This document shows, piece by piece, positions 44,163 through 55,106 of a DNA stretch of 64,000 bases. Origin of the DNA: Coemansia sp. RSA 487 (Eukaryota; Kickxellomycota; Kickxellomycetes; Kickxellales; Kickxellaceae). The translations under genes and the position numbers were made by a program. The DNA lies in NCBI GenBank assembly GCA_027577595.1, contig JANBRJ010000044.1, positions 62,001-126,000 of the forward strand, given 5' to 3'. Under the pieces are notes generated by a model. It did no database searches. It worked only from the letters and a program-made list of their open reading frames with translations, and had not been told where the DNA came from. The number at the start of each line of letters is the position of its first letter. Within the stretch, counting starts at the first letter, position 1.

Positions 44163-44528
44163 CTAGTTTGTTCCAAAGAAAGAGTAAACTGGGCCGAGTG
44201 CCGAGTCAACAATGCCACTCACGCCATCGAGAATTTGAGAAACAAAGTTGGTTCCATTGGGAACTCCATTGATGCCTTGTTGATGCGCCCATTCTTGCCA
44301 TGCTTTTCTACGCTCTTCTCTTCTTGCATCCCTGTCAGCTCTGGCGGCAGCAGCGGCGGCGGCAGCATTATTGCTTGTTGTCGAGGGCGATGACAACAAC
44401 CCAGGAACTAGTAAGTTTGCCAAGGCACTTGGAGTATCAACTGTTGGTGGGTTTGCAGCATGACGTGTTGGGATTGCACTTGCGCTAATTGCAAGAATGG
44501 CAACTGTTGCGATTTGTGTGAACTGCAT
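44163..44528 (-). CDS. Small secreted protein, unknown family
   Basis: 121 residues, ATG at 44528. Clear signal peptide MQFTQIATVAILAISASAIP. The mature part has a Ser/Thr/Asn linker, a poly-Ala run, a highly charged helix (RADRDARREERRKAWQEWAH) and a hydrophobic end. No Cys and no known domain. Flanked by other secreted-protein genes on the same strand. Confidence 0.7.
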   Translation of the reverse strand: MQFTQIATVAILAISASAIPTRHAANPPTVDTPSALANLLVPGLLSSPSTTSNNAAAAAAAARADRDARREERRKAWQEWAHQQGINGVPNGTNFVSQILDGVSGIVDSALGPVYSFFGTN

Positions 44529-44858
44529 TTTTCTATTATTTTGAAGTAAATGTTGTTTGTGTAAATGTTGGCTTTGATTATCTATTCAGTCGAGGAAATG
44601 ATTGCATGTTTTATACCAGCGTATATACCATTTAAATATTATCCTGTAGCTCTACATACAGAGGTCTTCTATTTGTTTGCTATATTAGTGGCTAACTTTT
44701 CATATCTGCCATGCATATGAACCTGGCTAATTTCGTGTATTGAAAAATAACAAAAAGCGAAAAAAGCGAAAGGAAGAAGCATGGTTGATTTTTATTGATA
44801 GATTCGCTTTGGATTATTTTCAACAATGGTGTTTTCCAAATAAGAAATGCGTGGAGTT
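44529..44858. other. Intergenic region
   Basis: Promoter of the small secreted protein and 3' flank of the next gene. Nothing else seen. Confidence 0.4.
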
Positions 44859-46166
44859 TCACGAGATTGATGCTCTTGGGGCAAGAGTCGGAGTAGGAAT
44901 GTTTACAAACTCATCATCAGCATGGTTTGGATGTGCAGTAGCTGCACCCGAGTACAAATGATAATACGCTGCAGATTGCAAAGCCGCATGCATTTCATTA
45001 TTTTCGGCATCCAAACCGGGAAGCTCAGAAACGCCATCAATGCCTGCAAGCGCAGCATTAATCTGGTTACCAAACGAGTCACTCAACAATGACTCGTTCA
45101 GAATTTCCTGGAGCCTGAGGTTGTTGGTTAGGCCGTTAGTGAACTTTGAGAGCTGCGATAGAATGCTGAGTAGCACGCTTTCTGCCTGCGGAAGTCCAGT
45201 TGACACAAGCGTATACACACTATTGTAGTTTTTGGAAACCACTGATTGTCTCGAGCTGAACTCGCTCTGCCACGCTGGATAATCAGTAGCCATCTTTACA
45301 GGGTCGGCAGCAAGGACTGCACCCACCAGCATGATAACTGGATTTATCATTGTCGCCATTGTGAGCAGGGGGCTACCGAGCATGATTTCGATACCATTTT
45401 GTGAAAACGAGTAAACTGAATTGAGCAACTTGCTAATGTCTGTGGCAGCCGCACTGACATCATACACGGCAAGCGAGGTGATGTAGTCGATTTGGCTGTT
45501 AATATAGCTGAGTTCGGTGTTTATCCTGGATTCTAAATCAGTTGCAGCATCCTCTGCGTTCGAGAGAAACTGCGGAAAATTCGTCACTGGTAACATGATG
45601 GCGTTGACAATGTTGTTGGTTTGCAGCATATGGTTGAATGAGGAGATATCAGTTTGCGCCATTGCTGCAAACGACTGCACTTGTTGCACGGCTTGCTGAT
45701 TGAATGCGTTTACATCCGAGGCCGCGCTTTGTACGGCAGACACGAAGTACCCTGCTGCCGATGCAAATGGATTGGGTGTGCCAAGCATCTGATTCAGAAC
45801 CTGGCCGAATCGTCCCATAAATCCACCGAGGAGCCCCGGAAATATAGCGTTGGGTGGTGGAGGAGCTGTAGATAGCGCTGTCTGCTTGGCGATTTGGGTC
45901 TTTGACTGGGCGCTTGTGCCTGCTGTGTGGAGCGTGTTTCTATTAAAGCAGCATTCGTTTAATGCCTTCTAGTTAGCGTTTATTAGTTTGTAATTATAGA
46001 CATTCGTTTTTTGTTGATTGTGATAATCTTACCCAGAGTGAGATCTCAGTGCTGGCATTCCAGTCGCAATACTGGTGCTTACAGTCTTTCCCGTGCCTGC
46101 ATACACCAAGAAAGATTGGCTTGCAACCAAGTAAGCAGCGAGTAACGAAATTACATTAAATTTCAT
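44859..46166 (-). CDS. Secreted helical protein, two exons, unknown family
   Basis: Exons 46033-46166 and 44859-45939, joined by a 93-nt intron (GTAAGA...AATAG, phase 2), encode 404 residues. Exon 1 supplies the signal peptide MKFNVISLLAAYLVASQSFL. Without it the remaining frame would begin at an internal Met (45818) and lose secretion, so the intron is well motivated. After a Thr/Ser/Pro linker the protein is mostly amphipathic helices rich in Ala, Ser, Gln and Asn, with one strongly hydrophobic stretch (MATMINPVIMLVGAVLAADP). I recognise no family. Confidence 0.8.
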
Positions 46167-46709
46167 TGTTGAACCGGAGCACTTTAATTATAGAAGCTGT
46201 TATTGTTAAAATGAAGGATGGGGAAACAAAAGTAGTCGGTTTTTGGGAGCTTTTTTCTTCCTTTTTTTCGTACGGAAGAAATATATGAAATACGGTTTGT
46301 AATACAGCCACACGTTTCTTGCCGTCTTTTTTGTTTGCAAGGTACAGGCCGATTATTGTAATATGACATACATGGCTTGATTCGCTATTTAGCGTGTAGC
46401 ACATTTATCAAGGATGATTTGTCTTGATCTCCATGTATGAGTGTAATATATTGAAAGATCATGCTGGCAATCATTTTTGTCTTCAGCAGGCAAAGTTAGA
46501 AGTGACGTGTAGGCAGTAGATTAATCTTGATTGGCTGGGCCATGTATGATGCGTATACACATTCTTTAATCCTTTTCGCGGTCCAAAGAAGTTTTGCTTT
46601 TTTTTATCTTTTCCTTCCTACTCTAATTTTGAATTCACAAAGTCGCTTTATTCCTCATTTGTATTATTTACTCTAGTCTGTGCATTTCATTTTTATCGTC
46701 CTTTGCAAA
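46167..46709. other. Divergent promoter region
   Basis: It lies between the secreted helical protein and the Hrd3/SEL1 gene. No gene or repeat seen. Confidence 0.4.
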
Positions 46710-49262
46710 ATGCGACTATCATTTAGTATTATCGCTTTTTTGGTTGCTACAATTATGGCAGTCTCATCCACAGAGACGGAATCGCCGGTGGACAAAAATC
46801 CGTTTACAGCAACAAAGTTTGCAAAACAAGGAGAGTTGGAGAGGTCCAAAATAGCAACTACCGAATTCGAACGACGGAAAAAGGAGTTTCACAGAGCTTT
46901 GGATACGCTGGAAAAGTACCAAGCATATATAGCTAAGCAGCAGAAGAAAAAGTATGGACGGCACGAAAGCGTACTAAAGACTAAGCGCAGCATAATGGCG
47001 CTTTTACCGCAATCGATCAGCTCGCGAATCCCCCGGTTTGGGTCATCGATCTTGCAGCTGTTTGACGATTCAAATAAGGGAAGCGACATGTGGTACTTTT
47101 CCAGAGACGTGGGCCAGTCAGCGAAAGTGAAGCAGGCAGTCGAGACGATCAGGCAGCTGGCGGACTCTGAGTATGAAGACGCGGCTCTGACAGTGGCAGA
47201 TATGGAAATGTATGGCAAGTACGGGATGGAAACAGACTTGCGCAAGGCGTTCGAGGGTTACCAGCAAGTAGCCAAGACAAGCGGCAGTGCGCGTGCCCAG
47301 TACATGGTTGGGCTCTTTTATGCTACTGGTCTGGGCGGCGTCGAGCAGCGCAACAGCTTGGCGCTCCTTTACAACACATTGTCGGCGAAGCGCGGATACA
47401 CGCCAGCCGAGATGATGCAGGCATTCAGGCATCTGACAGGAGTTGGCGTACCTGTGTCGTGTGAAGAATCTCTTGGATACTACCAGTCGGTGGCGCGTAA
47501 GGCGATCGGCTATTATCTTTCGGGACCGCCCCTGGGCCGAGCACCGCCGCCATACCGTGCACGGCTTTCGGACGACAGCAGCGGTGCGTATGGCGTGCGC
47601 ACAGGTCCGTATTCGCTATTCAAAATAAACGACCGTGATGCGTTTGAGGAGATTCTTGAGTACCACTTGCACAATGCGCGCAAGGGCAATGTAAAGTCGA
47701 GCATCACATTGGTTGATCTGTACTACCACGGCCACCGCTTCGCCCCACGAAGCCATGCGGTTGCGCTGGTCTACATACGCCAGATCCTTGGCCGGCTGTT
47801 CACTAAGCGCGGAGAATTGCGGAAGGAATTGGCACAGGACGAAGTCAACGCAGCGGCACAGGCGGCCGGAATGTACGGACTGATGCATTTGCGCGGCGAG
47901 GGAGTGCCAACCGATACAGTGACAGCGCTCAGGTGGCTGAAGATAGGCGCAAACATGGGGCATGGCGCATCGCTCAATGCATTGGGCTTCATGTACCAGA
48001 AGGGCATCGAGGTGCCGGCTAACAGCGAGCGCGCAATCGACCTGTTCAAGCGGGCGGTCGAGAAGAAGCACCAGGGCGGACAGGTTAACTACGCGATGTC
48101 GATGATAGATACGCAGCCGCAAATAGCGTTGACCAATCTCAAGAGCGCCGCTGTCAGTGGCCACATCCTGGCGCACTTCCGCCTGGCCGAGATGTACATG
48201 ACTATGAAGGATCCTGAAACGTCGTGCCGTATGGCTGTGGCATCGTACAAGTATGTTGCTGAGCATGGCGACTGGCTGCATTCACCGATTCCAGACGCCT
48301 ACGCAGCGTACGAGCGGGGCGATCTGCTGGCTGCGACAATCGACTACATGCGCGCCGCAGAGATGGGGTACAGCGTCGGGCAGCTCAACGCAGCGCTTCT
48401 TCTTGAGCGCGCAGCAAAGGAGTGCCGGTACCGGGATGACGCTGTGGCTGGCAAGGGCGGAAACTCTTCACGCTGCTTCCACACGGTGCTTGGGGACCGG
48501 CAGCAGCACGAGCGGCAGACGCTGGCGTACTGGACGCGCGCCGCAAACCAAAACATGCCCGATGCGCGCGCCAAGCAAGGAGACCACTTTTTCCACGGCT
48601 GGGGCGTCGAGCGCAGCGCAGAAAAGGCAGCAGCCGCGTACCTGCTTTCGGCAAAGTCCGATTCGAACGGACTGGCGATGTGGAACCTCGGGTGGATGTA
48701 TGAGACCGGCGTTGGGCTGAAGCGCGACTTTTATATGGCCAAGCGCTGGTACGACAGAAGCATCGAGGCCAACGAGGGCGGCAAGCTGGCTGCGAATCTT
48801 TCCTTGATCCGGCTGTGTGCCAAGTATTTGTGGGCGTGGATGTCTGGCGAAGATGTTGGCGAAACGCCGTTGTTCTTTTCGCCAACAAATGGTAAAGTCG
48901 ATGATGATAACGACGACGACGACGACAAAGACGACGACAAAGACGACGACGATAATGCTCGGAAGAACAAAAGGCAGGGAAAGGACGCTGCTGCAGCACC
49001 GGCCAAGGACGGCGATGCTGGAGACAACGGCGCAGAGAAGTGGCAGCTAAACCGCCACGACGATGCCAATGCGTATGTGCCGGAGGACTGGGAACAGGGT
49101 GCGGGGGCTGCGGCAGCAGAGGCAGCTGAAGGGCTTGGAACAGAAAACGACGACGGTGCTGTGCCAGAACTCGAGGAGGCGGGGGATGGGGCGCTGACCG
49201 AGAGTATCTTCATGGTTGTTCTTTTGCTGGCCGCAGCATGGATGTTTTTGCCGTTCCGGTGA
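46710..49262 (+). CDS. ERAD ubiquitin-ligase adaptor Hrd3/SEL1L-like, Sel1 repeats
   Basis: 850 residues from the ATG at 46710, which begins the signal peptide MRLSFSIIAFLVATIMAVSS. The lumenal part carries many Sel1-like repeats, for example ARAQYMVGLFYATGLGGVEQ, AAGMYGLMHLRGEGVPTDTV, ASLNALGFMYQKGIEVPANS and LAMWNLGWMYETGVGLKRDF. An Asp/Lys-rich linker follows, then a C-terminal membrane span (SIFMVVLLLAAAWMFLPF). The order signal, Sel1 repeats and single C-terminal anchor is that of Hrd3/SEL1L, which delivers misfolded ER proteins to the Hrd1 ligase. Intronless. The C-terminal acidic insert (DDDDDKDDDKDDDD) is low complexity. Confidence 0.88.
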   Translation: MRLSFSIIAFLVATIMAVSSTETESPVDKNPFTATKFAKQGELERSKIATTEFERRKKEFHRALDTLEKYQAYIAKQQKKKYGRHESVLKTKRSIMALLPQSISSRIPRFGSSILQLFDDSNKGSDMWYFSRDVGQSAKVKQAVETIRQLADSEYEDAALTVADMEMYGKYGMETDLRKAFEGYQQVAKTSGSARAQYMVGLFYATGLGGVEQRNSLALLYNTLSAKRGYTPAEMMQAFRHLTGVGVPVSCEESLGYYQSVARKAIGYYLSGPPLGRAPPPYRARLSDDSSGAYGVRTGPYSLFKINDRDAFEEILEYHLHNARKGNVKSSITLVDLYYHGHRFAPRSHAVALVYIRQILGRLFTKRGELRKELAQDEVNAAAQAAGMYGLMHLRGEGVPTDTVTALRWLKIGANMGHGASLNALGFMYQKGIEVPANSERAIDLFKRAVEKKHQGGQVNYAMSMIDTQPQIALTNLKSAAVSGHILAHFRLAEMYMTMKDPETSCRMAVASYKYVAEHGDWLHSPIPDAYAAYERGDLLAATIDYMRAAEMGYSVGQLNAALLLERAAKECRYRDDAVAGKGGNSSRCFHTVLGDRQQHERQTLAYWTRAANQNMPDARAKQGDHFFHGWGVERSAEKAAAAYLLSAKSDSNGLAMWNLGWMYETGVGLKRDFYMAKRWYDRSIEANEGGKLAANLSLIRLCAKYLWAWMSGEDVGETPLFFSPTNGKVDDDNDDDDDKDDDKDDDDNARKNKRQGKDAAAAPAKDGDAGDNGAEKWQLNRHDDANAYVPEDWEQGAGAAAAEAAEGLGTENDDGAVPELEEAGDGALTESIFMVVLLLAAAWMFLPFR

Positions 49263-50808
49263 TGTCTGTGGGCTGCATAAAACAATACACTGCAAAGTGT
49301 GAACGTGTAAGAAAAGCCGAATGAGCCAATTGTCAGCCATTTGGAATAATACTGCCTTTATTGTTGCAAAGGCAGATTTATTGTTTAAAAATACAGTATA
49401 TTGTTGTTGCTAAAACAGTCAAATTAATGGGATCGTCGTGCAGTGGAATCCTTGTTTGCAAGGGTGGATGATGACGTCGCTGAAAGAGAGAAGAGTGTGG
49501 GGCCAAGGATTGTTAACCGCCTTGCTGGAAAAGGGGGAACGAAATCTGCAAACCCAAATGAAAGCCAAGACACAGCTGACTTTTTGCGTTTCAATTCCTA
49601 CCACGCCAAAGGCAAGCGAGAATAAAAGGGGAGGATATATTGGCAAGGTCACGGGCACGTGGATGGTGCAAATGTCGGCATTTGAATTGAGAAGCGTGGG
49701 CGATGAAAGAAAGAAAAAAACAAAGAACATGTGTCAGGTGGTTATCTAAAAATTCAATGCTTATCTGTCTTTTTTGGAAATTATCGATGAAAGTGATAAA
49801 AAAGCATATATACCCCGGTTTTCACACTCAGAAGAAAGGGCAGCTCTGAATGGATATGCTGGGAATCACCAAGAAAGAGGGGACCCTGTACAAAAATGCA
49901 ACGGATATTAACACACTTTTTTTACTTTTACTGCCAAGTAAATCCTCCTTTTCTTTGCAAAAGGTGATAAATGGGCCTTTCAACTTGCTATTTGCTCCAA
50001 ATGGCGACATACATGTCTACTTTCACGCATAAGCAGGTTTTATTTGGAGTCATTGTATTGAGATGGTGCTTTTATCCGTTAGCACAAAAAGTAGGTTTTT
50101 CGGCATTGCGGCCAATAGAATCATTTGAAGAGCCTATGACAAAATATTGTGGCCGCAGTCAAAATACAAAGGACAAAAGAGTGGTCTGGCTGGGCACAAA
50201 GAAAGTAAACGAAAAAAATTGGCAAGGGTTCATCAGAAGGCAACAAAAAAAAGCGTTGATGGATGTTGCAATCGGGCGAATGAATGGTGGCGAATGGAGA
50301 CAGAGGAAATGGCCATACGCATTAACTCGTAGCTTCGACATATGAGCAAACGTGTCATTAGACAGTCGGCCATTTCGGGGGTTATAACCCATGCTCACTT
50401 TATTCGGATATAGAAAGCACATCATCGCCTTTTTCCCAGTTAACAGTGCTGTTTTCTTGTGTATGAGGGAATGTGAGCACCTGCTTGCTGCTTTAATTTG
50501 ACCCCCTTCTTTTCTTGGTCTGCCTGACCTTTTTTTTCGTTGCTGTGCCTGCGCAATTTCTCTTTCTCACTGGGCAATTGTTTCGTTCTTTTGTATATAA
50601 CTCGGCTCCTCCGCTCCTTTTTGCCCTTTTCGACCTTTCTCCTTTTCTTGCCTGTTGACTTTTTTTAGCTCTTCATCTCGGCTTGCTTATCTGTAGTTTA
50701 TTTATTTATTTTTATCCACAAGCAAGCATATATATTTATTCTGTACTTTTTATACACACCAAACTACCCGCTCCATTAAAGCGATTTTTCTTTTGGAAGG
50801 AAAGCTAA
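49263..50808. other. Intergenic region
   Basis: No gene supported. A 12-bp perfect palindrome GGGTTATAACCC lies near 50380, and a long pyrimidine-rich run with TATATAA (about 50590-50760) precedes the next ATG. Confidence 0.4.
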
Positions 50809-51873
50809 ATGGCCCAGTTCTACATACCGTCCAATGCACCCGAGCAGTGCGCTTACTACGGATACAGAGTTCAGGAGCAGCGGCGGCAGCACACACACAC
50901 AGCACTCGATGGATCCAACCGGCTCTTCCATCCGGCGGTTCGGCAAGAAATGGCGTTGGACATGTCGCTAAAGAAGCTTCACTCCATCAAGCAAGCGCAG
51001 CGCGCTTCACACCGCCAGGCCGATCTCCTCAAGACTGTGCTTGTGTACAATATGTTCAAGGCCGCGATGTGCGACACACCCGCCAGCTCTGCAGAATCCC
51101 AAAACACCAACGACAATTACAAAAACAACATGGACTGTGGCTTGGACATGGATATCGATATCAGCAGCAGCAGCAGCAGCAGTGAGAGCAGCCAATTGTC
51201 CTCCGTTCAGGCTATGGATGATGTGCAGATGGATCGGTTTGCACAGAGCGACAGCGATACTGCGGCGGCGGAGGCAGCAGAGCAGTCCTGGTTTGACCGC
51301 TGCATCGACCGAATGCTTACCGAGGATGAGCAGGAAATCGACTACGACCTCTCTTCGACTGCGCAGTCCGAGGCAGAAGAGAAACTGCAGGACATTCCGT
51401 TTTCCCAGGGCAGCAATAGCATACAGGCGCTCGAGTTCTCTGGCGCTGGCGGCGGCGATGCCTTTCTTGAAGACGCCACTGTTGCGTCGCCCACCGAAGA
51501 GTACACCGATAGCGATGACGATAGCTCCGGCCATCTTGTCCCAAATGCAAGCAACACCAGCACCCTGAAGCGTAGCCCGTCATCGGCATCAATACAGTCA
51601 CTCCGCATGCAGAAGAAGCAGAGTGACGAGGACGCACTGCTTCTTCTCGCTGCAGCTTCTTCTCACCACCGTCATCGTGCTTCCTTGTCTAGTGATGCTA
51701 CTGGTGACGCAGTAATTGGCGGAGGGCCTGCCGCCTCGTATACCATCCACGTGAGCAGTCATTCGTGGCAATACGCCAATTTATACAATCCCGGAAGCAA
51801 TGAACGCACGGCTTCACTCAGGACAACTACTGCATCGCCGCCTCATGCTTCTGCTGCCACTTGCATTTATTGA
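50809..51873 (+). CDS. SERTA-like domain protein, acidic, probable transcriptional co-regulator
   Basis: 354 residues, intronless, ATG at 50809. Residues about 47-87 (EMALDMSLKKLHSIKQAQ, then LLKTVLVYNMFKAAM) resemble the SERTA motif, whose pattern is a Ser-Leu-x-Lys-Leu-His start and a VLxxN end. The rest is acidic and Ser-rich with a poly-Ser run and several Asp/Glu clusters (TDSDDDSS), as in transcriptional activation regions. In animals, SERTA proteins bind transcription and cell-cycle factors. The match rests on a short motif, so the function is tentative. Confidence 0.55.
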   Translation: MAQFYIPSNAPEQCAYYGYRVQEQRRQHTHTALDGSNRLFHPAVRQEMALDMSLKKLHSIKQAQRASHRQADLLKTVLVYNMFKAAMCDTPASSAESQNTNDNYKNNMDCGLDMDIDISSSSSSSESSQLSSVQAMDDVQMDRFAQSDSDTAAAEAAEQSWFDRCIDRMLTEDEQEIDYDLSSTAQSEAEEKLQDIPFSQGSNSIQALEFSGAGGGDAFLEDATVASPTEEYTDSDDDSSGHLVPNASNTSTLKRSPSSASIQSLRMQKKQSDEDALLLLAAASSHHRHRASLSSDATGDAVIGGGPAASYTIHVSSHSWQYANLYNPGSNERTASLRTTTASPPHASAATCIY

Positions 51874-52477
51874 CTTTTTCTCTCTCAAAGCCCCAGCTTT
51901 TGGATCATATTACTCACATGTACATTGTCTGCCTTCACTCCCAGGCAAAAAAAAAACCTTTTTTGTTTGTTTTCACAGCTCCATTTTTGGGAAAGATGTT
52001 TAGCAGACAAGTCATTTGTGTTTTGGTATTAGTAGCCAAGTCCCGACTGCCACCTATCCACTCTTTCCTCTTTTCCTGCCACCACGACCCCGCCCGTAAA
52101 CTCACATGCCTTGACAAATTAAAAAACAATTGTTTTCTTGCTCTCTTTTCTATTTGTTTACTTTTGTAATATCTTCTCCCCTTTTCCGTTTACCTAAAAC
52201 AAAACGAATGCATCCAAAACGCAAACAAACAACATTTGAATGGCGTAATGTTCGTCATATAACTGCGATTTGTAAAAAATGTGACTGATTCCAAAGGTCA
52301 ATCTATTTCCTCCACACAAAAAAGTCACAAGTCAGCCTTCATTAAAAAATCAGATGTGCAACAAAAACAATCAAACAAGTAGGGGGTAGGCACGCTCAGA
52401 TACTACATAACCATTGTTTTCGCTTCTTCGCAACATATTTTAATCTACATAATGACAAATACAGAAATGACGTGTGT
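51874..52477. other. Intergenic region
   Basis: Convergent 3' ends of the SERTA-like gene and PPX1. No gene seen. Confidence 0.4.
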
Positions 52478-53800
52478 TTACATTGACTCGATGGCATGCT
52501 TGACCGCAGGAAACACCTGTTTTCGCGATGACGCTAGCCGTGTTTGAACAAAGAAGCACAGGCGAGAGCGATCGATATCTGATTGTAGATCACCTATACG
52601 CAAGGGCTGGAGCTCCAGCGCTTCTGATGCAGAAAGAAGATCGATAAGCAGCGATTCTTGCAACCCGGACACAGTTGGCTGACTGAAAGCAACGGTCAAA
52701 TCGCGCCCATACACCTTGGGCTGCCCCTTTTGTGGGCGTGCCTTGCCGTGGGTCATTACTAGCGCAACATCAAGCCCCTGGCTGGCAATCCACTTTTGCA
52801 GCGCGCTCTCTATCTCGGCAACTCCATCCCGCTTTAGCCATTTTTGTATCCGGTACGTAATGCTGCTGATCCCTACGGTCCATACTTTGCCCACCCCGTC
52901 GGTGACTTGCCACTGCTTGTAGTCCTTGCGCAAAAGATCTGCCGACGAAAGGTGCTTGACGCTGCCTTTAAGCTTATCCAGCGTCTTGTACAGCTCCTGG
53001 GCACTCGATACTTGCAGCAACTGCCCTTCGCCAGATATTTCCATGTCGCTGCCATTGTTGCTTTCCGCACTTACTGACTCTGTGGAATGTGGCGCCCACT
53101 TGACCAAGGGAACCAGCCAGTTGTAGCATTCCTTGTCCTTTGCGGTGGCACGCTGCGACGCGGGGTTAAAGTTTGCGGTATCAAGCAGTATGGGCGCCAA
53201 AAGGAGTCTTGCAAGCGCCGGGTCGGGGGGACTGTCTAGCGCGCGGATCTTGGCGGCGACTAGTGTGGTGCACGACCCGATAGTCTCGATTTCGCGCCAT
53301 GCAGCGCCCTGACACTTGCCTTCGTCCAGATGGTGGTCGACGATGCCGCGCACATAGGGGTCGAGGAACGACTGCCTGCTCGAAGGAGCATTATGGTCGA
53401 CCAGCCAGACATCCAGCGAACTCTTACTGTCCTCGCTATCCGCTACCGTGTACTTGTTAATGACTGTCCGTAGATCGATATCGTCGATAAACGTTAGATC
53501 CTCAATTCCTTTGCCGCCCTCGGCCACTAACGTCGTTTGAAGCAACACTTGGCAGTCTTGTCTCAATGTCATGTCTGAGCGGTTCGCATTCATTATTGGA
53601 ACCACATTATTGCTGCTGCTTTTCTGTGCGCTGAGTGCGTAGGCGAGCGTAAGAGATGAGACCATCGAATCAAGGTCGGCTGATTCATTGCCTAGAACGA
53701 GTGTCAAATTGCTGCTCCCTAAAGCACCAACATCGTTCAGCCGTGCAGTGTTGCCAGCTAGCGCCTTAACAAACGCACTGAAATTACCAGCCAGTTTCAT
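52478..53800 (-). CDS. PPX1: Exopolyphosphatase (DHH superfamily, Ppx1 type)
   Basis: Intronless, 440 residues, ATG at 53800, stop TAA at 52478-52480. Metal-binding motifs of the DHH phosphoesterase family are present in order: NESADLDS (D42, D44), FIDDID (D106, D107), WLVDHN (D135) and the hallmark DHH at 155-157 in GIVDHHLDEG, followed by GSCTTLVAAKI. The C-terminal DHHA2-type half includes a Lys-rich region. The enzyme releases phosphate from the ends of inorganic polyphosphate chains, mainly in the cytosol. Length is close to yeast Ppx1. Confidence 0.93.
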   Translation of the reverse strand: MKLAGNFSAFVKALAGNTARLNDVGALGSSNLTLVLGNESADLDSMVSSLTLAYALSAQKSSSNNVVPIMNANRSDMTLRQDCQVLLQTTLVAEGGKGIEDLTFIDDIDLRTVINKYTVADSEDSKSSLDVWLVDHNAPSSRQSFLDPYVRGIVDHHLDEGKCQGAAWREIETIGSCTTLVAAKIRALDSPPDPALARLLLAPILLDTANFNPASQRATAKDKECYNWLVPLVKWAPHSTESVSAESNNGSDMEISGEGQLLQVSSAQELYKTLDKLKGSVKHLSSADLLRKDYKQWQVTDGVGKVWTVGISSITYRIQKWLKRDGVAEIESALQKWIASQGLDVALVMTHGKARPQKGQPKVYGRDLTVAFSQPTVSGLQESLLIDLLSASEALELQPLRIGDLQSDIDRSRLCFFVQTRLASSRKQVFPAVKHAIESM

Positions 53801-54148
53801 TTGGTGAGCTAAATGAATATTAAATAAATTAAGAAATAGAATCTAAAGAAGAGTGCAAAAGCTATAGCTGCAAAAGGTGGATACGAAAAACTGTATCTTT
53901 GAGCAAATGACGAATTAACATTCCCCCCTGAAAGCGATTGGCAGTGGTTGATATAGGGATCAAGATATCAACTGGTGATCATCCCCACCTGATTTCACAA
54001 GAATAGATGAAGCTGTACCCTTTGCTTTTGACGCCTAAAGTCTTGTTTAAAATTATGTAATACCATTTATTGATAGCATACAAAACGAACCCAGTAGATA
54101 CCGAGCATATTCATCATTTATTCACCTTTGAAATAGCTTCCACTCTTT
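53801..54148. other. Intergenic region
   Basis: Promoter side of PPX1 and 3' flank of the first tiny gene. Nothing else seen. Confidence 0.4.
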
Positions 54149-54295
54149 TTATTTTTTCTTTCGCTTATTTAACTTGCTCTTGTCTTTATTCCTTACTTCT
54201 CTCGAAATAAGAGTTTGGGACTCTGAATTATTATTTATATTATTCTTTCTTGTACCATGGACAGATCCAGCTAGCGTTGAATATATCGGACCCAT
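54149..54295 (-). CDS. Tiny basic protein A, 48 residues (array, least similar)
   Basis: ATG at 54295, TAA at 54149-54151. Begins MGPIYSTLAG, then an Asn-rich centre and a strongly basic end (REVRNKDKSKLNKRKKK). No signal peptide and no Cys. It shares orientation, size, a Lys-rich C-terminal half and a TATA box 125 bp upstream with the other six, but its N-terminus differs from their M-[PS]-[DEG] start. Function unknown. Least certain member of the array. Confidence 0.45.
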   Translation of the reverse strand: MGPIYSTLAGSVHGTRKNNINNNSESQTLISREVRNKDKSKLNKRKKK

Positions 54296-54412
54296 GGTTG
54301 TTAACTAAATGGCAGAATGGTAGTTAGTAGTAGATGGCTTCTAGTGCGATAAAGCAATGGAGAAGGCAAGTGCTTAATGATTAGTCAATCGAAAACATGT
54401 TTTCCTTTTGTC

Positions 54413-54420
54413 TATTTATA
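54413..54420 (-). promoter_or_regulatory. TATA box, tiny gene A
   Basis: TATAAATA on the minus strand, 125 bp upstream of the ATG. Confidence 0.5.
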
Positions 54421-54633
54421 CAATGACCGGCACTAAACTCAAGCTTTCTTTCTGCTTGACAACACCCACCTTTAGAAAATAGCTGTTTTACTGCCATGAT
54501 TTGAGGGTAAGAAAGGAAACAGAAATGCATAATAATCCAAACCCATATCAATTGTCATGATTTGTCTTTTTTAAAAGTAATAAAGGATATAGAAGATAAA
54601 TGATAATGCCAGTATCCAGAAAAAGATGCTGTA

Positions 54634-54880
54634 TGTCACGCTAGTGTGATGACCGTATGCAAGGCAAACCCATTGTCATGGGTTTGCACAGCCACTAAAC
54701 GCTAACAATGCAATAGTCCACTACATGTAACGGCCCCCTGTTACATATAAGGGCAGCATTTCCCGTGAGTCATTGCCTTCTGAGGAAGCCAAGGATTTTT
54801 CTTATATCTAGTTTGAGAAACAAGATATCGAATAATTACTCTGTGTTATTTTATCCCAGGTACATGGCAAATCCGTCACA
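54634..54880 (+). mobile_element. Solo LTR fossil of an LTR retrotransposon
   Basis: A 247-bp element running from TGTCACGC to GTCACA (TG...CA ends), flanked on both sides by the 5-bp target duplication CTGTA. It has a TATATAAG-like promoter core near the centre. It aligns along its length with the inverted copy at 59175-59436. No internal coding region remains. Family (Ty3/Gypsy or Ty1/Copia) cannot be told from the LTR alone. Visible divergence between copies suggests it is not recent. Confidence 0.8.
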
Positions 54881-55106
54881 CTGTATGCAAGGCATTAGTT
54901 GTCACAAACGGATCCTTTAATCAGATTTAACTACAGGCAAATCAGAATGTAGATGCCCAATGCTTTCTTATTGCCAATAAAAAGCTACCAAAGAAAGAGC
55001 AATGCAAACAAACAGAATGAAAATAGAAGTAGCAGCCGTTTGCTGAAAATCTGTCAACAAACATATCACCCGATTTGTAATCCTTGTCCTAGCAAAGCAA
55101 AATAAA

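Larger units (their letters stand above)
54296..55106. other. Spacer between tiny genes A and B
   Basis: Contains the tiny gene A TATA box (54413-54420) and a solo LTR fossil (54634-54880). Otherwise empty. Confidence 0.5.

Noticed and set aside
50374-50390. Perfect palindrome GGGTTATAACCC as an element end or operator
   Set aside because: Single occurrence with no partner repeat; listed only as part of the intergenic region.
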